A DNA stretch of 64,000 nucleotides from DATJPW01 sp963752855 (GCA_963752855.1 CAVVZX010000035.1:124001-188000); one strand, 5' to 3'; positions 55,190-64,000 are shown, numbered from the stretch's first letter. The notes: a model not told the origin generated them from the letters alone. Numbers and translations are program-made.

Positions 55190-56494
55190 ATGCCAACCAC
55201 GCATAAAGAGCAACGGCGAGTCCTGATCCTGTGCGATTTTGACGGGACAGTTTCCACCAAAGATACGGTCAGCCGCCTTATCGGTAAGCACATCACTTCG
55301 CCGGAGTGGCGCTTCCATGTAAAGCGATATTTTCGGGATGAAATCGGGTCCAAGGGAGTCTATGAGGCCGTGGCGCCGCACATGCGGATGACCCGAAGTG
55401 ATTTGGAGGATTTCGTCAGGAAACATGCCGCGTTGGACCCCGGGTTTCCGGGCTTCCTGGAATGGGCTGATTCCCGAGGGATAGGTGTCAAAATTGTGTC
55501 GGACGGGTTCGACGCGACAATAGCGACACTTTTTCGTAACCACGGAATCAACGGTCTCGAGATATTCGCCAACAACTTGATATTAGATGAAAGCGGTCAA
55601 GTTACGATCCGCAGTCCTCATTTCAACCCTGATTGCGGCATATGCGGAACGTGCAAGCTTGCCATCCTGAGAAAATTTCGAGCTGATTACGATAGAATAA
55701 TCCTCATTGGAGACGGCGACTCGGATCGTCATGCCGCGAAAGAAGCAGATACGGTCCTCGCGCTCCATGACCTGTTCGTCTATTGCGCCGGTCAGGGTAT
55801 CCCGGCAGTAAGAATTGAAAGATTCGGAGAGGTCCCCTGCCTCCTGACGAGAAGGATCCGGGCCGTCGCTTTCGATATGGATGGGACCCTGGTAGACTCT
55901 CTGGACGGAATAGCTGAAGCTTTTAACCACATGTTTGCGCGCCTCGGGTACCCGGTGATGAATGTGGAAGAGGTGGTACGACTCACCTCGATTTCTTTGA
56001 GGGATTTTGTTCAAAGTTATTTGAAACCGGAAGAGGCCGAGGTGGGCGTCAAGATTTTTCGGGAATATTACGACAAGGTCTTTCGCGAAAAGACAAAGAT
56101 GATACCCGGCGCCATGGAAACGCTCAATGCTCTTAACGGGACCATGCTCCAAGGGATAGTTACAAACAAACGCGGGAAATACGCGAGACTATTGGCCGAG
56201 CATTTCGGAATAGCGGACCGTATGTCTAGCATCATAGGAGCTGACGACGGCTTTAAAGCAAAACCGGCCCCTGACATGTTCCATGAGTTCGTCCGCTCGA
56301 CCGGGAGCGCCAGTCGTGACACTATTTATGTCGGTGATGCTCCGATTGACATAGAAGCCGCGCATAATGCCGGCCTGGATGCCTTTGGAATAATCAGTCC
56401 CATTTTTTCAGGTGAGGAACTCGCGCTTCATCGTCCACGCCGTGTACTTGGCGACATCACGGAATTGCCCGCAGCGCTGGAACCCATTTTATAA
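55190..56494 (+). CDS. tandem HAD phosphatase: MtnX-like domain fused to a PGP-like domain
   Basis: A 434-residue intact protein with two complete HAD phosphatases. Residues 1-215 resemble MtnX/SerB-type HAD-IB enzymes: LCDFDGTVSTKDTVSRLIGK with the nucleophilic aspartate, KIVSDGFDATI, and LIGDGDSDRHAAKEAD. Residues about 220-434 are a phosphoglycolate-phosphatase/beta-PGM-like HAD-IA domain: VAFDMDGTLVDSLDGIAEAF, GIVTNKRGKYARLLAEHFGI, KPAPDMFHEF and IYVGDAPIDIEAAHNAGLDA. All four HAD motifs are seen in both. The substrates are unknown. Confidence 0.85.
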   Translation: MPTTHKEQRRVLILCDFDGTVSTKDTVSRLIGKHITSPEWRFHVKRYFRDEIGSKGVYEAVAPHMRMTRSDLEDFVRKHAALDPGFPGFLEWADSRGIGVKIVSDGFDATIATLFRNHGINGLEIFANNLILDESGQVTIRSPHFNPDCGICGTCKLAILRKFRADYDRIILIGDGDSDRHAAKEADTVLALHDLFVYCAGQGIPAVRIERFGEVPCLLTRRIRAVAFDMDGTLVDSLDGIAEAFNHMFARLGYPVMNVEEVVRLTSISLRDFVQSYLKPEEAEVGVKIFREYYDKVFREKTKMIPGAMETLNALNGTMLQGIVTNKRGKYARLLAEHFGIADRMSSIIGADDGFKAKPAPDMFHEFVRSTGSASRDTIYVGDAPIDIEAAHNAGLDAFGIISPIFSGEELALHRPRRVLGDITELPAALEPIL

Positions 56495-57601
56495 GCTATA
56501 GTAATTCTGGCCCCTTATGGTGTGACAGTTGCAGGACCGGCTGTAGGGGCGACTGGCGAGTCGCCCTCTTGGTTCCGGGAGACGCCGGCCGGGAGTGTCA
56601 TTGCGGGCGGAGCGAAGCAGTCTCCTGCGCGGAGGGGATTGCCACGGGCTACGCCCTCGCAATGACAATCCGCCCCCCGAATCGCACGGAGGCCGGTCGC
56701 TACCGGAAATTGCTCAAACCGTGAAACCCAATACCAGAGCGACCTACAAGAAAGACAAGAACTTTTATGGAACCTGCCGGCTTTGGCAATGTCAAATCAA
56801 AACATACCTGCCTACATGCAAAGTTACCGATTGGGAGGCCCCATTGTTCCTACCATACATGAGGGGCCTTTCCTTTTTGTATTGTAATATCAATAAGTTG
56901 GCAACGTCTGAAAATTGCCGTTGCCTAAACGGCGCCTAGGCGCCTCTGCGACATGCTTGAATCCTTTCACAAGCCGAAGTTCAGGTGGATCTGACGCAAT
57001 CCACTTCATTGGTAACCACAGTTGTGAATCATTCTTGCAAGAGTAAAATTTTCTTGACATTTTTTTCCCTTGCGGGGTAACTTTGAATACGGTAACAAAG
57101 CGCCAATATCGATATTTTGTAATTTAATATCAATTTCTTATCCCTCGAGGGGAAGGTTTCTTAACCAGATCTAATGCGGCTCAAATGGGGTCCTCTGGGA
57201 GAGTCTCACATCCGACTCACTCACTAGTAGCTCAAATGTGCAGAACACAGCGCCCCGTTTGATCTAAGGAAAAGAACAAAAAAATCTGGGCAAATTCTGT
57301 CTCATCCCGTCTCGTGCTCTCGTTTGTAGAGCGTTGATGACGATTTTCTTGGTGGCCCCTGGTTGGCTCGCGTAGAAAATGGTCGCAACGCTGTTGTTAT
57401 GGCGCCCGGGATTTGGGGAGAGGCTGTAACGTTTTGGAATACCGCGGTCAGTGATTATAGGAATTGGGAGATTGTGTAGGGCTGGCCGGCTCGCAATGAA
57501 CAATCACCCTCCTGCAAAGTGTTTTTTCAACCCCCTACTCTCACGTGCAGCATTCACACCGATTATGAGACGCCGGAAAATACAAAACGAAAGGGGTCGA
57601 A
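56495..57601. other. about 1.1 kb gene-poor region with dispersed palindromes
   Basis: No gene is supported. It holds GGGGCGACTGGCGAGTCGCCC (about 56546-56566) and a larger inverted element at 56597-56668 whose ends are TGTCATTGCGGGCGGAGCG and ACGCCCTCGCAATGACA. Beyond about 56950 the sequence is unremarkable and AT-richer. Confidence 0.55.
56597..56668. repeat. dispersed GTCATTGCG...CGCAATGAC repeat
   Basis: The ends GTCATTGCGGGCGGAGCGAA and TACGCCCTCGCAATGAC are inverted relative to each other, with GGAGCGAAGCAGTCTCC inside. A second, inverted and more divergent copy lies at about 60397-60449 (GGGAGATTGCTTCGCTTC ... AGCAATGACGCG). The same CATTGCGAGCGAAGCGAAG family of intergenic repeats is widespread in bacterial genomes. 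Confidence 0.6.
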
Positions 57602-59194
57602 CAGTGAGAAGCAAAGGTTTGTCTTTCCTGCTGGCCGTATTCCTGGGCTGTTTTGGTTCGGGGCCACACAGGTTTACTCGCAGGGTTCCGACGCAATCGG
57701 CTGTCAGCCGGGCTATGAAACTCGACAAAGATTTTAATTGCGTTTCCTGCGAGTCACATGGCAAAATTTGGAACTCTGAATTCGGGGTTTGCGCCTGCCC
57801 TCCCTGTATGGCCGATACAAGGGACGGCGGTTGCGCCCCTTGCTCCGACAAGCAGGAATGTGTTGACGGCGTATGCGTTGAAGCGCTTCTCACGCCGCCA
57901 CCTGTTGTCGGGCCCGAAATTCCCACAAGCCCCGGATTTAATGTTAATGTGGGTCGGGGCAGGATTGCGGCCATACAAGATCCCGAAGATGTTGATGAAC
58001 TGCTGGTCCCCCTTGACGCCGGGGCTGACCCCGTGATCATACAGGGCGCGGGCGGTTTTGACCTCGGCGGGTTCGACATTTCCTCATTCGGAATCGGCCT
58101 GGTCGCGGGCGGAATAACTGCCATAGCCGCCAATTCCATCATGAACAACATCATCAATAATAATATCAATAATAATCAGCAAGTTATCAACAATGCCAAC
58201 AACCAACTGTCGCAGGCCGAAAAAAAGATCAACGATCGTATCAAGCAACTGGAAAACAAGAAAAACCTTAGCCCCGCAGAAAAGCAAGAACTGCAAAATC
58301 TCAAAAACCTCCAGAAGAAGAATAACGACATCAAGAACAAGCTGAATGAAAAGGCAGAAAGACCTTGATAAGCAGAAGCAGAAGAACCTAAACGACAAGA
58401 ATAAACTCGATAAAATCAACCAGAAATTGACTCCGGATGACAAGAAGAAACTTGCAGACGACAAGAATAAGCTGGCTGCCAATCAAGAGAAAGTTGATCC
58501 GGACAAAATTCGCCAGGACCAGTTAAAGAACAAGACCAAACCCTTGACCGACGCTCAAAAGAAGCAGCTTCAAGACAAGGCTAAACAAAAGCAGAATCTT
58601 GAGAACCAGAAGCTGAAAACGAAGCAAGAGGAACAAAAGCAGAGGTTTACACACAGCCGATCTGAAACAAAAGCAGGAGAAGCAAAAGCAGGAACAGCCA
58701 AGCAGCAACAACTTAGGCAGCAGCAGCAAAAAGAGCAGCAGCTCAAGCAACAGCAATTACGACAGCAGAAGCAAAAGGAACAGCAACTCAAGCAGCAACA
58801 ACAAAAGCAGGAGCAGCAAGCAGCAACAATTACAGCAGCAGAACAACAGCAGCAGCAAACCAAGCAGCAATCAACAACAGCAACAGCAGCAGACAATCAA
58901 GCAACACAACAATCGAGCAGCAACCAGAAACAGCAAGCAACAGATCAAGCAGCAACACAACACAACAGCAGATCAAGCAACAACCAAACAGCGCAACGAA
59001 AATCAAGCAGCCGCAGCAGCATATTCAGCGTCAGCCGGTCCGCAGCGCGCCGGTACAGCGCAGCGCGCCGGTACAGCGCAGTGCGCCGACGGGGGGGGGA
59101 AGACGACGTTAGTTTTAGTTTTGGGTTGTGTGAGGCTACCCATCAGAAAAGCCTCACGTTCAAATTTTTCCTGCGCCACGAATTGTTCTTGTGA
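57602..59194 (+). CDS. exported Cys-rich protein with a Gln/Lys-rich tail (several frameshifts)
   Basis: GTG 57602 starts a lipoprotein-like signal (RSKGLSFLLAVFLGCFGSG, with LGC as a possible lipobox). A cysteine-rich module follows: QVYSQGSDAIGCQPGYETRQ in one frame, then CVSCESHGKIWNSEFGVCAC and CPPCMADTRDGGCAPCSDKQ in another. Next come a Gly/Ile segment (FDISSFGIGLVAGGITAIAA), an Asn-rich linker, a charged coiled-coil region and a long Gln-rich tail from CAG/CAA runs (about 58690-59000), ending near APVQRSAPVQRSAP. At least three frame changes occur: near 57660, 57725 and 58350, probably with more in the tail. No family is recognised; the end point is uncertain. Confidence 0.4.
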
Positions 59195-59482
59195 AGATGT
59201 GATCTCGGCTTTTCGCGCGGAACCGGGCGAGTCGATTCGGTAGAATTTTCTATTCGGCTGCCTGCCGACAACCGATCTCTATTTCAATACCATGCAATAG
59301 CGAGAGCGATTTCCCTTTTGAAATCGTGCGCCTGAAGGGTCCGACTATCGATCGGATCGTCTGAGCGCCAAGACATATCCAGCAGAACAAAGTCCAATCT
59401 ATTGCCGTTCTTCGTTCCAGTGATTAACCATCCAGTAAGGTCACATACGGAGATGAAGTCTAGGATGACGGAGGATCGGACT

Positions 59483-60322
59483 ATGAGAAATTGGGCCAAA
59501 TCGCCGTTAGCTCGGCGTCACGCATATTTGGTAATGAGTTTAATCGTAATCCCGGCGAGCCTTTTTCTGGTCTCGCTTATGTCAACGGGTCTCGTCGCGT
59601 CAGAAGGTCGGCAGTCCACAGAAGAGGTATTCCAGAAGGGCGTGAGCTACTGGAACGGTCAGTCTGTCGAGCAGGACTACTCAAAAGCGGCAAACTGGTT
59701 TCAAAAAGCCGCTGAATTGGGTGATGCTCGGGCCCAAAATAATTTGGGGTACATGTATGAGAAAGGGCTTGGGGTGCCTCAGGATTACACGGCGGCGGTC
59801 AAATGGTATCGCAAGGCCGCTGAACAGGGACTGGCCGTAGCCCAGAACAATTTAGCAGGGATGTATGACCAGGGACTTGGCGCGCCTCGGGACCTTTCTG
59901 AGGCTGCTGACTGGTATCGCAAGGCGGCTGAACAAGGGCTTGCTAGCGCCCAGAACAGTCTAGGGGTCATGTATCAGGTGGGCGAAGGGGTCTCCCGTGA
60001 TTATGCGGAAGCCGTCAAATGGTATCTTAAGGCTGCTGAGCAGGGACTTGCGGACGCCCAGGACAATTTAGCGGGAATGTATTATGGAGGACTTGGGGTC
60101 CCGCAGAACTATTCAGAGGCGGCCAAGTGGTATCGCAACGCTGCTAAACAGGGCCATGCTGAAGCACAGAACAGCCTGGGTGTGATGTACGACGACGGAC
60201 TTGGAGTTCCTCGGAAATATTCAGAGGCGGTGAAATGGTACCACAAAGCTGCTAAGAGCGGAGTCCATGAGGCCCAGGATAACTTGGCCGGCTTATGTAA
60301 AGAGGTATCGTTGGGCTGTTGA
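59483..60322 (+). CDS. Sel1-repeat (TPR-like) exported protein
   Basis: A 279-residue protein. An N-terminal membrane or signal segment (YLVMSLIVIPASLFLVSLMS) is followed by six full 36-residue Sel1-like repeats and part of a seventh (ARAQNNLGYMYEKGLGVPQD, YTAAVKWYRKAAEQGL). Such solenoids bind other proteins, and in bacteria often act outside the cytosol. Repeats alternate NLAGMY and SLGVMY forms, pointing to growth by 72-residue pairs. ATG 59483 is chosen because GGAGG lies at 59470-59474. Confidence 0.88.
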   Translation: MRNWAKSPLARRHAYLVMSLIVIPASLFLVSLMSTGLVASEGRQSTEEVFQKGVSYWNGQSVEQDYSKAANWFQKAAELGDARAQNNLGYMYEKGLGVPQDYTAAVKWYRKAAEQGLAVAQNNLAGMYDQGLGAPRDLSEAADWYRKAAEQGLASAQNSLGVMYQVGEGVSRDYAEAVKWYLKAAEQGLADAQDNLAGMYYGGLGVPQNYSEAAKWYRNAAKQGHAEAQNSLGVMYDDGLGVPRKYSEAVKWYHKAAKSGVHEAQDNLAGLCKEVSLGC

Positions 60323-60396
60323 GTTTATGCTGTCCGCAAAAGTGGATGTTTGAGCGCAAAAAATAGATGAAGATTTCGGCCCCAAAGCTAGGGTAG

Positions 60397-60449
60397 GGGA
60401 GATTGCTTCGCTTCTCCGCCTAGGATTTCTGCCTGAGCAGCAATGACGC
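60397..60449. repeat. second, inverted copy of the GTCATTGC repeat
   Basis: GGGAGATTGCTTCGCTTCTC and AGCAGCAATGACGCG are the reverse complement of the GTCATTGC...GGAGCGAAGCARTCTCC core at 56597. The interior is longer than in that copy and differs in sequence. It lies between the Sel1-repeat gene and the disrupted kinase. Confidence 0.45.
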
Positions 60450-60499
60450 GAATCGGACAGGAATTCTGCAAATTGCTATGAACCGCACGGAGTTCAGGA

Positions 60500-61699
60500 T
60501 CAATCAGAATCCAGGATTCGTCGCACCGTGCTGAGCATCTCTTCAATTCTAAAAGGCTTGCGTATGAATCCCCTCGCCCCTGCGGCAATCGCCTCTTCGG
60601 TCGTTGCCAATCCACCGGCCCCAGAGGCTATCAAGACCTTTGCTTGCGGATCGGCGACCAAAATCTTTTCCAGGCACTGTTTGCCGCCCATCTCGGGCAT
60701 GATGAGGTCTAATATCACCAGTCCAATTTTGTCTCGGGATTTCTCGTAGATCTCCGATCCTTCTCGTCCATTGCCGGCGGTTATTACTGTGTAGCCCTCT
60801 CTACGAAGGATGCGAACTCCGAAGTCTCTTACAAAATCCTCATCATCAATCAGCAGGATGGTCTCTGATCCCTTTGTCGGTATTAATGGGACGGTCTTCT
60901 CTTTCACGGATTTCGGCTGGTCGTTAATGGCCGGCAAATAAATCTCAAAGATTGTTCCTGTTCCAGGTTCGCTATAGCATTGGATAATGCCTTCGTGCTG
61001 TTGAACAATTCCGTAAGCCACGGCCAGCCCCAGGCCGGTGCCCTTTCCGACCTCTTTCGTAGTATAGAACGGCTCAAAAATGTGCTCCAACGTTTCCTTG
61101 TCCATACCGTGACCCGTATCGGAAAGAGTCAGCAGAACATATGAACCCGGTTCCGCCAACAGGTGAGTTCCGCAATAGGTTTCATCAAGAGACACATTTC
61201 GCGTTTCGATCCTTAGTTTACCGCCGTCGGGCATGGCATCTTGGGCATTCAGCGCCAAATTCAAGATTACCTGCCCGATTTGCACGGGGTCGGCCTTTAT
61301 CCTGGCCAGATCGTTAGCTAAGTTGACTTCGACTCCAATCATTTTGGGTATTGTTCGGACCAGTAGTTTCCGAATCTGCTCAACTTCACGGTTCAGGTCT
61401 ACGGGCCGGAGTTGCGGCTCCACTTTTCTGCCAAAGGCAAGCAGATTCTTCACCAGCTCAGCCCCTCTACGAGCCGCAATCGCAATCTTATTGAGATCTT
61501 CCTGGCCGGGATCGTGTTCTTGTTTGTCCATCAAGAGCAGTTCCGAGTACCCACTTATGACAGTGAGGAGATTATTGAAATCGTGGGCAATTCCGCCTGC
61601 CAAGGTCCCCAATGATTCCATCTTTTGAGCTTGAAGAAGCTGTTGTTGCAGCGCGACTTCTCGGCTTATGTCTCTTTTTACGGCGACATAATTAATTAT
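60500..61699 (-). pseudogene. 3' part of a PAS-histidine kinase-receiver gene cut by an IS element
   Basis: This is the C-terminal half of a hybrid kinase. Reading from the insertion at 61699 it has the end of a PAS/PAC domain (IINYVAVKRDISREVALQQQ), HisKA (MESLGTLAGGIAHDFNNLLT with the phospho-accepting histidine), HATPase_c (LALNAQDAMPDGGKLRIETR, DTGHGMDKETLEHIFEPFYT, GTGLGLAVAYGIVQQ) and a receiver domain (TILLIDDEDFVRDFG, VILDLIMPEMGGKQC with the phospho-aspartate, GFIRKPFRIEEML). Removing the element and one copy of its 10-bp repeat joins it in frame to the PAS part at 62711. As it stands, the kinase half lacks a normal start. Confidence 0.88.
61690..61699. repeat. target-site duplication of the IS1595-type element, left copy
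   Basis: AATTAATTAT immediately left of the element is identical to the ten bases at 62711-62720 immediately right of it. The family usually makes 8-bp duplications, so two of the ten may be chance identity at this AT-rich target. Confidence 0.85.
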
Positions 61700-62710
61700 C
61701 TGGCTATCCGCTTGACTCCAGTAGCTACTATATGTAGTATCCAGGCATGGAAGACTATCCGCAGAGTGTTCTCGATTTTGAGAGCCGCTTTGCAACTGAC
61801 GAGGCATGCAGGGAATACCTGGTTCAGTTGCGTTGGCCGGATGGGTTTGTCTGTCCCAGATGCAGCCATCGTGGAGGCTGGCTTACTAGCCGGGGCCTTT
61901 ACCATTGTGGGAATTGTGGGTACCAAGTTTCCGCCACTGCCGGGACGATCTTTGAGGACACCCGCAAGCCATTGCGTCTGTGGTTTCGGGCGATGTGGTA
62001 CATGACGAGCCAGAAGCAAGGTGTCAGTGCGCTTGGGCTGCAACGAGTGCTGGGTTTGACGCGGTACGAGACCGTCTGGAAATGGCTGCATAAGTTGCGT
62101 CATGCTATGGTGCGTCCAGGACGCGACCGCATAGGCGGAATCATAGAGCTTGACGAGATCTACATCGGTGGCGCCAAGACCGGAAAGCGTGGTCGAGGGG
62201 CTATTGGTAAAACGTTGGTAGTTGTTGCAGCCCAAGAGGATGGAAAGCGCATAGGACGTATTCGTCTTCATCGCGTGTCGGACGCGTCAGCGGCAAGTCT
62301 AATGCCGGCGGTGGAAACCGGAGTAGAAAAGGGCAGTGTCGTGAGGACTGATGCATGGCAGGGATACTTGCCCTTAGCGTCTCTAGGCTACAAGCATTTG
62401 GTAGTGAGGAAGGATCATTCTGTGGGAGAGAACGTCCTGCCGCTTGTCAATACGGTGGCCTCACTTGTGAAGCGGTGGCTGACAGGAACTCATCAGGGAG
62501 CAGTGCGTCCCTCACATCTGGACTACTACTTGGACGAATACACTTTCCGATTCAACCGACGGAGGTCCAAGTCTCGAGGGAAACTATTCTATCGCCTGGT
62601 TCAGCAGGCAGTAATGGTGCAACCGATAACCGGAAGAAACATACGTGGAGGTCGGCTCAACTCAGCAGAACACAATGTATTGTGTTAACTGGAGTCAAGC
62701 GGATAGCCAG
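61700..62710 (+). mobile_element. complete IS1595-family (ISXO2-like) insertion sequence, 1011 bp
   Basis: The element is bounded by perfect 23-bp terminal inverted repeats, 61700-61722 (CTGGCTATCCGCTTGACTCC, then AGT) and 62688-62710. It is flanked by identical 10-bp repeats at 61690-61699 and 62711-62720. It carries one intact transposase gene and nothing else, and its ends lie inside the kinase gene. The perfect ends and duplication indicate a recent, probably still active insertion. Confidence 0.95.
61747..62688 (+). CDS. ISXO2-like transposase of the IS1595 family
   Basis: A 313-residue intact transposase. The N-terminal zinc ribbon (CPRCSHRGGW and YHCGNCGYQVSATAGT) is followed by a helix-turn-helix region (SALGLQRVLGLTRYETVWKW) and the ISXO2 DDE-type catalytic core: IIELDEIYIGG (first aspartate), SVVRTDAWQGYLPL (second aspartate), KHLVVRKDHS, and HLDYYLDEYTFRFNRRRS for the final acidic or asparagine residue. 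The length is typical. The stop codon overlaps the first base of the right terminal repeat. Without this element the surrounding kinase gene would be intact. Confidence 0.95.
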   Translation: MEDYPQSVLDFESRFATDEACREYLVQLRWPDGFVCPRCSHRGGWLTSRGLYHCGNCGYQVSATAGTIFEDTRKPLRLWFRAMWYMTSQKQGVSALGLQRVLGLTRYETVWKWLHKLRHAMVRPGRDRIGGIIELDEIYIGGAKTGKRGRGAIGKTLVVVAAQEDGKRIGRIRLHRVSDASAASLMPAVETGVEKGSVVRTDAWQGYLPLASLGYKHLVVRKDHSVGENVLPLVNTVASLVKRWLTGTHQGAVRPSHLDYYLDEYTFRFNRRRSKSRGKLFYRLVQQAVMVQPITGRNIRGGRLNSAEHNVLC

Positions 62711-62720
62711 AATTAATTAT
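62711..62720. repeat. target-site duplication of the IS1595-type element, right copy
   Basis: AATTAATTAT directly right of the terminal inverted repeat, identical to 61690-61699. The two copies with the element between them interrupt the codons for QIIN in the kinase gene. Confidence 0.85.
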
Positions 62721-64000
62721 TTGGCCCGAAGCGTCTCGAACGGGAGAAACGGTGACATCCTCAACATATGATATGCCATCCTTCCTTTGGTTGGTAGCTT
62801 GTCCCCTCCAGACGTCCCCACCAGAGACGGTTTCCCAAATTTGTTGGTGCAATGCCGGATCACTGTTCTCACCCTTCCACACCTTCGGGGTTTGACCGAT
62901 TACGTCGTCGAGTGAATAACCGGTAATCTTCTCGAAAGCCGGATTGACATACTGAATCTTGTTATCGGCATCCATGATGACAACGGCCTCTGAAGCTTGC
63001 TGCACTACCGTGGCCAAACGGCGTTGTGTTTCTTCAGTTCGTTTTTTCTTGGAAATATCCTTGACCCATACCTGCACCCCAGGCACACCCTTTACGTTCA
63101 CCGCTTTGGCGCTTACCTCTCCTGGAAAAAAAGAGCCGTCCTTACGCTGCAGTATCACCTCATATTGAGGAAGCACGGTCTCGCCTCTCATTCGAGCTTC
63201 AGCCCTCTCGCGGGTGATCTGCTGGTATTTGCCGTAGTAAATCCGCCAATGATCCATCCCTTCCAGTTCACCGGGGGAGTAGCCGAGCATTTGATACAAC
63301 CGGGAATTTGCAAAAATAATTTTCGGACCTTGTTGAACAAAAATACCGTCAAAACTATTTTCGACCAACGAGCGGTGCCATTCTTCGCTTTGTTTTAGCG
63401 CCTCTTCCATCGCCTTACGTTCAGTAATATCGGTGAGAAGCCCAAGGACCGCAGGCCGTTCTTCCCATTGGACCAAGGCCACATCAATTTCAGCCCATCT
63501 TATGCCTCCGCTTTCACCTAGTATTCTCAGAGTATAACGGCTGGGGAATTCTTCTCCTCGTAGTCTCTTGAAATGATACTGGAGCACTAAATCTCTGTCG
63601 TCAGGATGAATGAATTTGGTAAAAGGTTCGGCGATCAATCCCGCCGGATCATGTCCCAGCATTTCCGACATCCTCGGATTGACAAATCGCAATAATCCGT
63701 CTTGAGCGACAAAGATCCCTTCCTGGGCCCTCTCCACGAGGATTCGATATTTTTCTTCCGATTCTCGCAACGCCTCTTCCGCGAGTTTTTGACGAGACAT
63801 GTCGGCCAATGTGGTAATTGTTCCCGATTTTGGATCAGATGGATCCACAGCGTTTATGCGGACTTGTCCGAAAAATGTTGAGCCGTCTTTTCGCCTGAAT
63901 CGGGCCTCAGTTTCGACTGGTTTACCATCGGTCAGACCCCTGAAAAAGGCTTCCCGCACCCGCAGGTAGTCGTCTTCGGATGCGTAAAAGGCTTTAATGC
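62711..64000 (-). pseudogene. 5' part of the IS-disrupted PAS-histidine kinase gene (runs off the window)
   Basis: The frame is open at the window edge and carries at least four PAS/PAC domains in series: ARFRRKDGSTFFGQVRINAV, then EGIFVAQDGLLRFVNPRMSE with MLGHDPAGLI, then SFDGIFVQQGPKIIFANSRL with YQMLGYSPGELEGM, then ASEAVVIMDADNKIQYVNPA with FEKITGYSLDDVIGQTPKVW. It ends with EDVTVSPVRDASGQIIN at the insertion, after which ten residues from the element (SGYPLDSS and stop) finish the frame. The true start lies beyond 64000. Multi-PAS hybrid kinases of this form are common in deltaproteobacteria; the signal is unknown. Confidence 0.88.

Noticed and set aside
58523..58896. Minus-strand Cys- and Leu-rich open frames
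   Set aside because: They arise from reading CAG/CAA repeats backward as CTG/TTG/TGC codons and have no independent support.

Overview
The window looks like the chromosome of an anaerobic deltaproteobacterium (Desulfobacterota), of a syntrophic, sulfate-reducing or dehalogenating type. The evidence is the gene content: benzoyl-CoA-reductase/2-hydroxyacyl-CoA-dehydratase type activator ATPases with a fused ferredoxin, a Qmo/Hdr-type flavin and iron-sulfur electron-transfer operon, selenocysteine machinery (selA, selB), an acyl-CoA dehydrogenase, a Tat-exported molybdopterin protein and several large sensor proteins. Genus is not assigned. No rRNA, tRNA, CRISPR array or prophage was seen.

Layout: 0.6-2.6 kb, activator ATPase pair ending in a good terminator. 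2.7-5.8 kb (minus), RluD-like pseudouridine synthase, selA, secreted protein. 5.9-12 kb (plus), mtaB, AEC permease, ttcA, then ribE-ribBA-ribH-nusB. 12-16 kb, proline-rich exported protein convergent with a large GAF protein. 16.2-21.8 kb, a molybdopterin-domain gene, three glycosyltransferase genes and a truncated second copy of the molybdopterin domain, so the glycosyltransferases sit between direct repeats. 22-28 kb (minus), PAS-LuxR regulator and qmoA-qmoB-hdrD-like operon. 28.3-31.4 kb, a 22-repeat ankyrin protein and a small possible PilZ-like protein. 31.4-43 kb (mostly minus), exported amidotransferase-like protein, queH, selB, solute-binding protein, PSP1/RicT-like protein, holB, secF, secD, yajC, tgt. 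43-49 kb, sensor kinase, pentapeptide-repeat protein, acyl-CoA dehydrogenase, LPG-synthase-type membrane protein. 49.5-54 kb, small conserved genes, a DUF4258/DUF2283 pair, PAP2 phosphatase, SLC13 permease. 54.5-60.3 kb, greA, tandem HAD phosphatase, Cys/Gln-rich exported protein, Sel1-repeat protein. 60.5-64 kb, a PAS-histidine kinase-receiver gene split by an intact IS1595-type element.

How genes work together: the riboflavin operon would feed the flavin-rich Qmo/Hdr and acyl-CoA dehydrogenase enzymes; the activator ATPases would deliver low-potential electrons to a dehydratase or reductase encoded outside the window; seven genes concern RNA modification or recoding (rluD, selA, mtaB, ttcA, queH, selB, tgt).

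Main caveat: about twenty genes, including ribE, secD and yajC, are broken by single-base frameshifts while their protein families continue in a neighbouring frame. Several shifts lie in short homopolymers. I therefore read most of them as sequence errors and give the full gene span, noting each shift. The glycosyltransferase block is the worst affected and may be really decayed.
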